DNA of 64,000 nucleotides from Xenorhabdus nematophila ATCC 19061 (GTDB lineage Bacteria; Pseudomonadota; Gammaproteobacteria; Enterobacterales; Enterobacteriaceae): NCBI RefSeq assembly GCF_000252955.1, contig NC_014228.1, positions 3,876,701 to 3,940,700 of the forward strand, read 5' to 3'. Shown piece by piece: positions 1 to 7,902 of this stretch (position 1 is its first letter; each line of letters starts with the position of its first letter). The notes under the pieces were generated by a model. It saw only the letters and a program-made list of their open reading frames with translations, ran no database searches and was not told where the DNA came from. The position numbers and the translations under genes were made by a program.

Positions 1-364
1 ATTCCCTGACAAAAATACGTCCCTGCCTGTTATCCTTACTTCATCATTATACTGATAGCTTTTGGCTCTCCTGCCTGTACCTGACCATCCCTGAACCATC
101 TTCCCGATGGAATTATTCCCTGGTGATTGTTTTGCTGTGGCTCCTTACGGAACAGCAAAAGGATCTAATATTCAGGGGATTGAAACAATCCCCTGAATTG
201 AGATAACAGGTAGCGTAACAAAAAAGATATTGCAGACATAAAACTCATGTTATTGATATATCATGGAAATAATATCCAATCTCAATATTCACGCTATGAT
301 TAAGAGAAATATCTCACGCATCATGTGAGATATCTCTTACAAAAAATTAAACCAATATCTGCAA
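1..364. other. Gene-free left edge downstream of syd
   Basis: No coding region is recognised here. The stretch contains two inverted repeats. One lies at about 171-199, with 12-bp arms around a three-base loop and no T-run on either side. The other, at about 302-341, is listed separately as a possible syd terminator. The segment up to about 170 is rich in CCCTG-type words but shows no open frame I can assign. Confidence 0.5.
302..341 (-). terminator. Stem-loop downstream of syd, possible terminator
   Basis: An inverted repeat with arms of about 14 bp (one mismatch region) around a short loop lies 25-60 bases beyond the syd stop codon. The U-tract on the syd strand is poor, so termination is plausible but not clear. 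Confidence 0.35.
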
Positions 365-916
365 TTAACTCACCACCACAGGAGTGAGGGCTGAAAGGAA
401 ACTGGATAAATCAGCAGATAACGTCGTCCGTTCACGGCTGCCAAACTGTTCAAGAATCACCTGCCCGGTCAAATTACAGACAGAAATCAGCCCCATCTCA
501 GAATCAGTAGTACCAATAAATACCGTGGGTGACAGTTTTAACCGCTTCTGGGTGACTAAATGACCAATAATATTTTCCTGCAACCGAATAAAGTCATCTT
601 CACTCCATACCTGAATCAGACTCAGGTTTTGCCCCTCAAAACTGGCGGCCATATCTCCGGCAAACTGTGTGACATAGTAATCATGGATAGAATCTTGCAG
701 ACGAAGCCCCAGCGCTGTTTCTACCTTATTGAGTTTTCCTTGAATAGAAAACGGCCGAGAAACCCAGTAAACCAGCTCATCCCCCGTACGTTCAATACAG
801 GGAGAAGGAATACCATACAGATCGCAACTTACTGGAGGGAATCCCGTTTTTTCATACCACAATTCGACATAACGTCGGGTAAAGTCAGAGAGTGCTTCTG
901 TCACATTAAAGGTCAT
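365..916 (-). CDS. syd: SecY-interacting protein Syd
   Basis: This 183-residue protein matches Syd over its full length. Syd is a small acidic peripheral protein that binds the cytoplasmic face of SecY and is thought to monitor or dismantle faulty SecYEG translocons. No signal peptide or membrane segment is visible, as expected for a cytosolic protein. The ATG at 914-916 begins MTFNVTEALSDF, a typical family start. In E. coli syd lies divergent from and next to queF. Here an oxidase gene has been inserted between them, and the shared upstream region is about 430 bp of AT-rich DNA. Identification rests on overall similarity, because the family has no catalytic motif. Confidence 0.92.
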   Translation of the reverse strand: MTFNVTEALSDFTRRYVELWYEKTGFPPVSCDLYGIPSPCIERTGDELVYWVSRPFSIQGKLNKVETALGLRLQDSIHDYYVTQFAGDMAASFEGQNLSLIQVWSEDDFIRLQENIIGHLVTQKRLKLSPTVFIGTTDSEMGLISVCNLTGQVILEQFGSRERTTLSADLSSFLSALTPVVVS

Positions 917-1348
917 AGGGTTATTTCATCCATCATTTTCGGGTACGTGATGTTATCCTACTGTTCCTGAACATTTTTTCGCAAAATAACAAACTAAGAC
1001 GTGATACTACCATCTTAATTAAAACTATTGATATGACTTTTTCTCATCTGAATATAGGGTAATCCATACTAATAAATGGAAGCACTTATCATACTTTCAT
1101 AAATAAGTTTTCCTCATCACCGTGCATTTGACGCACTTAATTATCCGCCATTTTCTAAAGCGCATCATTAATATTCTATTCGAATTTTTTCCATATCAAG
1201 CCATTTGACCGCTGTTATCTTTCAACTTCCCAATAACAGATTTATTGTATGAAATCCAATACTCATAAGCATGATAGATTTATTTTAGCCTCCATTTTTA
1301 AATATTACTTCACCTACAAAATAATATTAAAAAGGAAATAAAAAAATC
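917..1348. promoter_or_regulatory. AT-rich divergent intergenic region, syd / oxidase
   Basis: These 432 bases separate the divergent starts of syd and the cholesterol-oxidase-like gene and must carry both promoters. The DNA is markedly AT-rich. A purine-rich ribosome-binding site (AAGGAAAT) sits just before the oxidase ATG. I could not assign -35 and -10 boxes with confidence, and no conserved RNA element is recognised. Confidence 0.4.
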
Positions 1349-3040
1349 ATGCTTTCATCAAATTCCATTAAATCCCAAAAGAGTCATCAACAAAAACCTA
1401 TTACGACTAAACTGAACAACTCTCTGCCTCATTTTCCGCCAAATATAATATGCCAAAATAGATCATTCAGAAATTGGTCTGGTGAGATCCGCGCGGATAG
1501 CGTTCCATGCTGTATACCCCGTAATACAGAAGAAGTTATTTCTGTCGTTAACTGGGCATGGAAAGAAAATTATAAGATAAGGCCTGTCGGACAAGCTCAC
1601 AATTGGTCGCCTCTGATATTAAAATCAAGGCAAGGTTCTACAGAGCGTATTATGCTGATGGATCTCTCACATCACTTTACTCACGTTCACATAGAGCATC
1701 ATGCCCGGTTTTCCATTGTCACGGCACAAGCGGCAATATTAATGGAAACACTATTGACGCGAATGGAAGAACAAGGCCTGGGTTTCACCGCGACACCTGC
1801 CCCAGGCGATTTAACCCTTGGGGCTGTTCTCGCGATAAACGGTCATGGCACTGCCGTCAAGGCACTCAGCGAAGTCCCGGTTTCCGGTCATACCTATGGC
1901 TCTCTGAGCAATACGATATTGTCCTTATCGGCCGTCGTCTGGGATACAGAGAGCCAGCAATATACCCTCAAACGTTTTGAACGAAGTGAACCAGATTGTG
2001 CCCCGTTATTGACCCATATAGGCAGCGCCCTTATTCTGGAAATCCAGTTGCAGGCGGGTAAAAATCAGCGCTTACGGTGTCAAAGTTTCACAGATATTCC
2101 TGCGACGGAATTATTTGCGTCCCCAGAACAGACAAAAGGAAAACAAACTTTTAGTCACTTTCTGGATCAAAGTGGCCGGGCCGAGGTAATTTTATTCCCC
2201 TTTACAGATAAACCGTGGCTAAAAGTCTGGAGTGTATCACCCACCAAACCTGCATCGAGTACTAAAACAGACACACCCTATAACTACCCATTTTCCGATA
2301 ATATTTCCCTGAATATCTCGGATTTTATGGAGAATGTTCTTGTCAATGCGCCCGCAATAACGCCTTTCATCGGTGAAACGCAATATCAACTGACAAAAGC
2401 AGCTTTGCAAGGCAATGCAAAAGATATCTGGGGCTGGAGCAAAAATGTGCTGTTATATGTCAGGCCGACGACATTACGCGTAACAGCAAATGGTTATGCC
2501 GTATTAACCCGCCGTGCAGATATTCAACGTGTACTAAACGTGTTTTATACTCAATGGCAAAATTTGATGGCAGAATTTACAATGGCCGGAAAATATCCGA
2601 TTAATGGTCCCCTTGAAGTCAGAGTGACCGAATTAGATAACCCTATTGAAGTTATGGATGCAAAAGCGGTTGTTCCCAGTTTATCAGCCATTCGTCCCCG
2701 CCTGGATCACCCTGAATGGGATGTCGCAATTTGGCTGGATATTCTGACCATGCCAAAAACACCACATACCCTTGAATTTCTCCGTAAATTCGAGCAATGG
2801 TTATTTCAGGAATTTAATGGTGATTATGCTTGTGCACGCGTCGAATGGAGTAAAGGTTGGGCATATGGCAAAACGGCAGCATGGGAAGATGAAGAAGTTT
2901 TGACAAAAATAATACCGACTTCATTGACCGATGGTCTGCCTACAAATAATAACTGGAATTTTGCCGTTGCCACATTACAGAAATACGATCCACACCAAAT
3001 ATTCAGATCGCCATTATTGGATAAATTATTTTCTTATTAA
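1349..3040 (+). CDS. Class II cholesterol-oxidase-like FAD oxidoreductase
   Basis: This 563-residue protein is a VAO/PCMH-type flavoprotein. An N-terminal FAD-binding domain carries RPVGQAHNWSPL (about 79-90) and PAPGDLTLGAVLAINGHGT (about 150-168). It is followed by a region resembling the cholesterol-oxidase substrate-binding domain and a C-terminal segment with EWSKGWAYGKTAAW. This is the layout of class II cholesterol oxidases, in which a histidine of the first motif carries covalent FAD; H84 is the likely equivalent. Such enzymes oxidise a 3-beta-hydroxysterol to the 3-keto-4-ene form and release H2O2. No export signal is seen. The gene stands alone between syd and queF. The true substrate is not known from sequence, and another sterol or alcohol is possible. 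Confidence 0.75.
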   Translation: MLSSNSIKSQKSHQQKPITTKLNNSLPHFPPNIICQNRSFRNWSGEIRADSVPCCIPRNTEEVISVVNWAWKENYKIRPVGQAHNWSPLILKSRQGSTERIMLMDLSHHFTHVHIEHHARFSIVTAQAAILMETLLTRMEEQGLGFTATPAPGDLTLGAVLAINGHGTAVKALSEVPVSGHTYGSLSNTILSLSAVVWDTESQQYTLKRFERSEPDCAPLLTHIGSALILEIQLQAGKNQRLRCQSFTDIPATELFASPEQTKGKQTFSHFLDQSGRAEVILFPFTDKPWLKVWSVSPTKPASSTKTDTPYNYPFSDNISLNISDFMENVLVNAPAITPFIGETQYQLTKAALQGNAKDIWGWSKNVLLYVRPTTLRVTANGYAVLTRRADIQRVLNVFYTQWQNLMAEFTMAGKYPINGPLEVRVTELDNPIEVMDAKAVVPSLSAIRPRLDHPEWDVAIWLDILTMPKTPHTLEFLRKFEQWLFQEFNGDYACARVEWSKGWAYGKTAAWEDEEVLTKIIPTSLTDGLPTNNNWNFAVATLQKYDPHQIFRSPLLDKLFSY

Positions 3041-3056
3041 TCAAGTGAGAATAGAT

Positions 3057-3078
3057 GCAGATATAGCAATATATCTGC
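3057..3078 (+). terminator. Perfect hairpin after the oxidase gene
   Basis: Nine-base perfect arms (GCAGATATA and its complement) surround a GCAA tetraloop, 17 bases past the oxidase stop codon. The following sequence is TCATAAAATATC rather than a T-run, so it may be a weak terminator or a 3'-end stabilising hairpin. Confidence 0.4.
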
Positions 3079-3184
3079 TCATAAAATATCTAATAACGAG
3101 ATAAAAATACGAACCCTTAAGATTCCTTGATACACTACAGACTTACCTTACACTCTAATAATTTTTCAATTTTAAGGAATCCTA

Positions 3185-4030
3185 ATGTCCCTATATAAGG
3201 ATAGTGAAGCACTTGCCCAGCTTACGTTAGGTAAATCAACTCCCTACAAAGACAGCTATGATCCGACTTTACTCCAGGCAGTTCCCCGCAGCCTGAACCG
3301 TGAACCGCTTGATCTCTATCCTGACAATCTCCCTTTTCATGGTGCAGATATCTGGACAATGTACGAACTCTCCTGGCTTAACGCCCGTGGCGTCCCTCAG
3401 GTTGCCGTCGGGCATGTTAGCCTTAATGCTGCCAGTGAAAATCTTATCGAATCAAAAAGCTTTAAGCTTTATCTGAACAGTTTTAACCAGACTCGATTGA
3501 ATGATTGGGAAACGGTGCAAAAAACCCTGCAACAGGATCTGTCTGCTTGTGCCAACGGTGATATTGACGTTGTTTTATATCCTCTGCACCATTTCAGTCA
3601 GCAGCCAATTGACGATTTTGCCGGAGAATGTATCGATAATCAGGACATTGAAATTGATGATTATCAGTTCAGTCGCGATTATCTTAATCATGCAGCAACA
3701 GGACCTATCGTTGAAGAAACACTGGTGAGTCATTTATTAAAATCGAATTGTCTGATCACCAATCAGCCAGACTGGGGTTCTGTCATGATTCGCTATAAGG
3801 GCGCCAAAATCGATCAGGAAAAGTTATTGCGCTATTTAGTCTCTTTCCGCCACCACAATGAATTTCATGAACAGTGTGTTGAGCGTATTTTCAATGACTT
3901 AATAACCTTATGCGCCCCTGAAAAGCTGACTGTTTATGCACGTTATACCCGTCGGGGAGGTCTGGATATCAATCCGTGGCGCAGCAACGAAGAATTTATT
4001 CCGGCGACAGGAAGATTAGTCCGCCAATAA
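3185..4030 (+). CDS. queF: NADPH-dependent 7-cyano-7-deazaguanine reductase QueF
   Basis: QueF reduces the nitrile of preQ0 to the primary amine of preQ1, using two NADPH, in queuosine biosynthesis. The 281-residue length matches the long, two-domain (YqfB-like) form of gammaproteobacteria. The catalytic cysteine is in [14 protein letters not shown] (C189) and the proton-relay aspartate is D196, one position off the E. coli numbering (C190, D197). The ATG at 3185 follows an AAGGAA ribosome-binding site. That site can pair with an upstream GATTCCTT (3121-3128), a possible translational control hairpin. A decayed ppnN tail follows directly, as ppnN does in E. coli. Confidence 0.96.
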   Translation: MSLYKDSEALAQLTLGKSTPYKDSYDPTLLQAVPRSLNREPLDLYPDNLPFHGADIWTMYELSWLNARGVPQVAVGHVSLNAASENLIESKSFKLYLNSFNQTRLNDWETVQKTLQQDLSACANGDIDVVLYPLHHFSQQPIDDFAGECIDNQDIEIDDYQFSRDYLNHAATGPIVEETLVSHLLKSNCLITNQPDWGSVMIRYKGAKIDQEKLLRYLVSFRHHNEFHEQCVERIFNDLITLCAPEKLTVYARYTRRGGLDINPWRSNEEFIPATGRLVRQ

Positions 4031-4041
4031 CAGAAATCTGA

Positions 4042-4209
4042 TTTACAATCGCCATTCACGCTATCGAAAAACAGGGATGATTCAGACTCCACGGTGATAC
4101 CCGTATCATGCAGCGCATGGATAATTTATTGAAAGATTTTGTGGAACAGGATCGCATGAAATTGCCCGGTGGCACTGATTATGTGCCATGCTATGAGATA
4201 ATACAGTAA
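4042..4209 (+). pseudogene. ppnN: C-terminal remnant of ppnN (ygdH)
   Basis: Frame 1 translates to about 55 residues matching the last residues of the nucleotide 5'-monophosphate nucleosidase PpnN. The segments AIHAIEKQG, then [16 protein letters not shown], then [12 protein letters not shown] and YVPCYEI align with the E. coli C-terminus. An in-frame TGA at 4078-4080 interrupts it, and about 400 N-terminal residues are absent between queF and this point. It lies in the same place and orientation as in E. coli (queF-ppnN), so it is a deletion scar rather than an acquired fragment. PpnN itself splits purine nucleotides into base and ribose phosphate and responds to (p)ppGpp. This copy cannot make it. 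Confidence 0.85.
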
Positions 4210-4280
4210 ATCGCAGAAACCTTTTATCATCAATATTCAATGAGGCTGATGCCAAGGAACAGATCCACGGATGGAGCATA

Positions 4281-5042
4281 ATGACCATGATACACCTTTT
4301 GATTGTAGATGCCCTGAATCTGATTAGACGCATTCATGCTGTGCAGGGAAGCCCTTGCGTTCCTGCTTGCGAACATGCCCTAAAGCAGTTAATCACCCAT
4401 GCCTCACCGACTCACGCGGTTGCCGTATTTGATGAAGATGACCGCAGCCATAGCTGGCGACATCAGCTTCTCCCTGATTATAAAGCGGGTCGTTCTGCCA
4501 TGCCGGATGACTTACAACAAGAAATGCCACTGATTAAGCAGGCATTCAATACACTGGGCGTCGCATGTTGGCATACACAAGGACATGAAGCCGATGATCT
4601 GGCTGCAACGCTGGCAACTAAAGTCGCCAATAGCGGGCATCAGGTCACGATTGTTTCAACGGATAAAGGTTACTGTCAGCTTCTTGCGCCCAATATCCAG
4701 ATTCGTGATTACTTTCAAAAACGCTGGCTGGATTTGCCCTTTGTTCAGCAAGAGTTTGGTGTTTCACCTAACCAACTTCCCGATTATTGGGGACTGGCGG
4801 GTATCAGTAGCAGCAAAATTCCCGGTATTCAGGGCATTGGTCCCAAAACTGCGGCAACCTTGCTACAACAAACCGGCTCGCTTGATAATTTGTTCCAGCA
4901 TTTGGAAAACCAGCCAGACAAATGGCGCAAAAAATTAGAATCTCACAAAGAAATGGCTTATATCAGCCGTGAAGTGGCTTCGCTAAAAACCGATTTATCG
5001 CTTCAGGGGAATTTGCAACAATTGCGGCTCACCAATAGATAA
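4281..5042 (+). CDS. xni: Flap endonuclease Xni (ExoIX)
   Basis: The 253-residue protein matches Xni (YgdG, exonuclease IX), a polymerase-independent relative of the DNA polymerase I 5'-nuclease domain. It retains acidic metal-binding clusters in the PIN-like fold (DALN near the start, EADD in [14 protein letters not shown]) and a helix-hairpin-helix ([22 protein letters not shown]). The ATG at 4281 gives [20 protein letters not shown] second ATG six bases downstream is equally possible. In E. coli sdaCB separates ppnN from xni, and that pair is missing here. The gene ends at a strong hairpin facing the convergent prt operon. Confidence 0.93.
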   Translation: MTMIHLLIVDALNLIRRIHAVQGSPCVPACEHALKQLITHASPTHAVAVFDEDDRSHSWRHQLLPDYKAGRSAMPDDLQQEMPLIKQAFNTLGVACWHTQGHEADDLAATLATKVANSGHQVTIVSTDKGYCQLLAPNIQIRDYFQKRWLDLPFVQQEFGVSPNQLPDYWGLAGISSSKIPGIQGIGPKTAATLLQQTGSLDNLFQHLENQPDKWRKKLESHKEMAYISREVASLKTDLSLQGNLQQLRLTNR

Positions 5043-5056
5043 TTCATATTACCGTC

Positions 5057-5099
5057 TTTCAGGATGCGGCTAATAAGCCGCATCCTGAAATCCATTTTT
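5057..5099 (+). terminator. Intrinsic terminator between xni and prtD
   Basis: Fourteen-base perfect arms (TTTCAGGATGCGGC and complement) around a six-base TAATAA loop are followed by TCCATTTTTC. The hairpin sits 14 bases after xni stops and between convergent genes, so it may serve both strands. Confidence 0.8.
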
Positions 5100-5110
5100 C
5101 TTCAATTATC

Positions 5111-6514
5111 TCAACCAAAGTAGTGAGTAATTAACTTAATATGCTCACTATTTAATTGACCAGACTCATTCAATAACCCAATCCAGGCTTTCATATAGTC
5201 ATATTTCGCCTGAGATAATTCACGCCGGCTTGTATAGAGTTGTTGCCTGGCATTCAGAATATCAACATTGACTCGCTGTCCCAACGCGACACTTTTCTTC
5301 GTTGCCTCTACTTGTAACTCGGCGGCTTCTACTGCTGTTTCATAGGCTTGTATTCGCTTCTCACCATTAATACACGCATTATAATTACGCCGAAGTATAT
5401 TCAAAATCTCCCCGGTCTGGGCATCCATTTCATATTTGGTCTTGCCATAATTTGCCGCTGATTGACGCAAGGCAGCAGAAGTTCCACCCCCATTGTAGAG
5501 GTTCATGGAAACACGCAAACCCACAGAATCTGTCCGGTATTTTTGATCGATACTGTAATCACTACTGGATTTATTTTCGCTATGAGAAGCATACAGTTCC
5601 AGTTTAGGCAGGAAACCCGCGCGATTGCGTTCAATATCCTGATACGCCACATCAACTTTCTGGCGCGCAGCGGCCAACTGGGGGTTGTGGTGCAACGCCA
5701 GTTGTTCCCAATCCGCATAATGCGCCAAGTCCAGCTTAATGGCTTTGAACTTTGGCGCGTCGGACAGGCGATTAACAAGTAAATCCATCGTCAATGGTAT
5801 GCCAACTAATAATTGTAAATCGCGAATTGCTGCATCCAGCTCATCCTGTACAGTTAATTCATCCGCCAATACCTGGCTGTAACGCGTTTGAGTTTCCGCT
5901 ACATCAGTGCGTGTTCCTTCACCAGAAGAAAACAATTTCTGGTTATGTTTCAATTGTTCTTCATAAGCAACCCGCTGCTGCACAACTTGCGCCAATCTGT
6001 CTTGCGCATAAGCCACAGCCACATACCCATTGACGACTCTGACGGCCAATTGCTGGCTGTCCGCCCGGAAACGGGCATCGCTCATCAACGCATACGCCTG
6101 ACGTGTTCGGTAACGCGCCCAGGCTTCGAAATCAATTAACGGCTGAGTCAGAATAACCGCACTATTGTAACTACGGTATTGCCGATCTCGGCTCGTTTTA
6201 ACATCCCTTCCCCTTTGGTCTGGAGAGTGAGATTCCATGTTCTGCCAGTTTTTCGGCGCATTCTGATAACTGAATGAGATTTTAGGCAATAATTCGGCCA
6301 GACCAAGATTTTTCTCCTCTTGCCCTGCTTCCTGCTCTTTGATGGCGGCCTGAAATGTAGGATCGTTCTGTAATGCCAACGCATAAGCCTCTGTCAAAGA
6401 GAGTGCGCTGGCAACACCAGAAAATACTGACACTCCGATGAATAACATCATCAAACACAGAGACAGTAACAGAGTACGCCCACGGGTAATTCCGTAATAC
6501 CTCAACATCCCCAT
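5111..6514 (-). CDS. prtD: Type I secretion outer-membrane channel, TolC family
   Basis: This 467-residue protein is a TolC-family outer membrane factor with a signal peptide ending near VASALSLTEAYALAL and two repeats of long alpha-helical barrel segments. In Dickeya and Serratia the equivalent is PrtF/LipD. In Photorhabdus nomenclature, where the operon reads prtA-inh-prtB-prtC-prtD, it is prtD. It forms the duct through the outer membrane that joins the PrtB-PrtC inner complex to export PrtA directly to the medium. Its ATG overlaps the prtC stop by one base (TAATG), indicating translational coupling as the last gene of the operon. A dedicated channel gene means export need not use housekeeping TolC. 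Confidence 0.9.
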   Translation of the reverse strand: MGMLRYYGITRGRTLLLSLCLMMLFIGVSVFSGVASALSLTEAYALALQNDPTFQAAIKEQEAGQEEKNLGLAELLPKISFSYQNAPKNWQNMESHSPDQRGRDVKTSRDRQYRSYNSAVILTQPLIDFEAWARYRTRQAYALMSDARFRADSQQLAVRVVNGYVAVAYAQDRLAQVVQQRVAYEEQLKHNQKLFSSGEGTRTDVAETQTRYSQVLADELTVQDELDAAIRDLQLLVGIPLTMDLLVNRLSDAPKFKAIKLDLAHYADWEQLALHHNPQLAAARQKVDVAYQDIERNRAGFLPKLELYASHSENKSSSDYSIDQKYRTDSVGLRVSMNLYNGGGTSAALRQSAANYGKTKYEMDAQTGEILNILRRNYNACINGEKRIQAYETAVEAAELQVEATKKSVALGQRVNVDILNARQQLYTSRRELSQAKYDYMKAWIGLLNESGQLNSEHIKLITHYFG

Positions 6515-7851
6515 TACTCCTCAATCAACGATGTAGATGCCCTATCCATCAATGGTTTGAACAAATAACTCAACAGAGAGCGGGAACCGGTTTTGACGAA
6601 GACTTCAACAGGCATCCCCGGCTTAATATTCAATCCCGCCAGTTTTTCCATCCCTTCAGGCGCCACTCTCAATCGCATCTGGTAATAAGGCTCTCTTGTG
6701 ATGCCATCCACCAGGCGGTCAGCAGAAACGACGGTGACTTTACCCGTGACTTTCGGTGTACGGCTCTGATTGAAAGCGGTAAACATCAAATCAACATCCT
6801 GCCCCACGGCAATTTTATCAATCAGATGCACCATCAAGCGCGCTTCGACTTCAAGCGCACTTTGCGCCGGCAGAATTTCCATCAGCTTTTCGCCTGAAGC
6901 CACCACGCCACCTTGCGTAAACACGGTCAACCCGACGACGGAACCCTCTACCGGAGCGATAATAGACGTGTGTGACAGATCGAACTGAGCGGCTTCCAGC
7001 TTATTTCTTAATTCATTCGCCAATACCTGCACATCCGCCAGTTGAGTGCGCACTTCACGCTGATAATCAGCCTGACGTTGAATCACTCTCTGTTGCGTTT
7101 CTTGTTGCTGCTTTTCAAGCTGCCCCATTCGCCCGGTCATTTCAGCCAGGCTGCCACTTAATTCACTCTGGCTGCGCAATAATTCCAAATAACGGTTACG
7201 GGGGAAATAACCTTCCTCTGTCAGAGGTCGTAAATTCGCAATCTGCTCTTTGAGAGAACTCTGCTGTTGCTGTTTACTCACCCGCGCTTCTCTCAAGCCT
7301 TTGATCTGGAAATTCAGCCCCTCTTCGGCTTGGCGCATACCCGCCAAATCGCTTCGCAGCATCTCACGGCGTGAAGCAAAAAGCTGTTTCTGCAACGCCA
7401 GAGTATCGTTAATTCGCGGCTCTGATTGCTGATTCAATAATGCGGATGGGAAAACAATGTCATCAATCCCTTGTTGTTCTGCCAGTAACCGGGCTTCCGT
7501 CGCGAGTGTGGTATAAAGTTGCTGTTTAAACGAATCAATCTGAGCATTGACCTGCACTTGGCTCAACTGAACCAAAACCTGCCCCGCTTTGACTTGTTGC
7601 CCTTCTTTCACCTGAATTTGCCTGATGATCCCGTTAGCAGGGGACTGAACCGTTTTACGGTTACCATCCACGACGACCATCCCTGAAGACGCAACACCTT
7701 TATCAAGTGGCGCAAATGCGGCCCAGATAAGAAAACCCAGAATGCCAATGCCAATTATCAGCCAGCCTGTTCGCAGGTAACGATTCGCATCCAGCGGCAA
7801 TAATTCCAATGCCTCTTTTGGGGCATCTTTTGCGTTGGTCTGATCGGACAT
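6514..7851 (-). CDS. prtC: Type I secretion membrane fusion protein, HlyD family
   Basis: The protein is a HlyD/PrtE-type periplasmic adaptor. It has a short cytoplasmic N-terminus, one membrane helix (WLIIGIGILGFLIWAAFA), a biotinyl/lipoyl-like half (GNRKTVQSPANGIIRQIQV), a long coiled coil rich in Gln and Leu, the second lipoyl half (SIIAPVEGSVVGL) and a beta-barrel C-terminus. The open frame extends to 7887 only through a TTG codon. I prefer the ATG at 7849-7851 (MSDQTNAKD) because GGGAG lies five bases upstream. It bridges PrtB to the PrtD channel. Confidence 0.9.
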   Translation of the reverse strand: MSDQTNAKDAPKEALELLPLDANRYLRTGWLIIGIGILGFLIWAAFAPLDKGVASSGMVVVDGNRKTVQSPANGIIRQIQVKEGQQVKAGQVLVQLSQVQVNAQIDSFKQQLYTTLATEARLLAEQQGIDDIVFPSALLNQQSEPRINDTLALQKQLFASRREMLRSDLAGMRQAEEGLNFQIKGLREARVSKQQQQSSLKEQIANLRPLTEEGYFPRNRYLELLRSQSELSGSLAEMTGRMGQLEKQQQETQQRVIQRQADYQREVRTQLADVQVLANELRNKLEAAQFDLSHTSIIAPVEGSVVGLTVFTQGGVVASGEKLMEILPAQSALEVEARLMVHLIDKIAVGQDVDLMFTAFNQSRTPKVTGKVTVVSADRLVDGITREPYYQMRLRVAPEGMEKLAGLNIKPGMPVEVFVKTGSRSLLSYLFKPLMDRASTSLIEE

Positions 7852-7902
7852 TTTTACTCCCAGACAGAAATATCCCAAGAATGACAATAGGGTTGAATCA
7901 TG

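Noticed and set aside
3079..3184. PreQ1 riboswitch before queF
   Set aside because: The leader lacks the small C-rich hairpin and A-rich tail of class I and no class II or III core is visible. Only a simple complementary pair was found.
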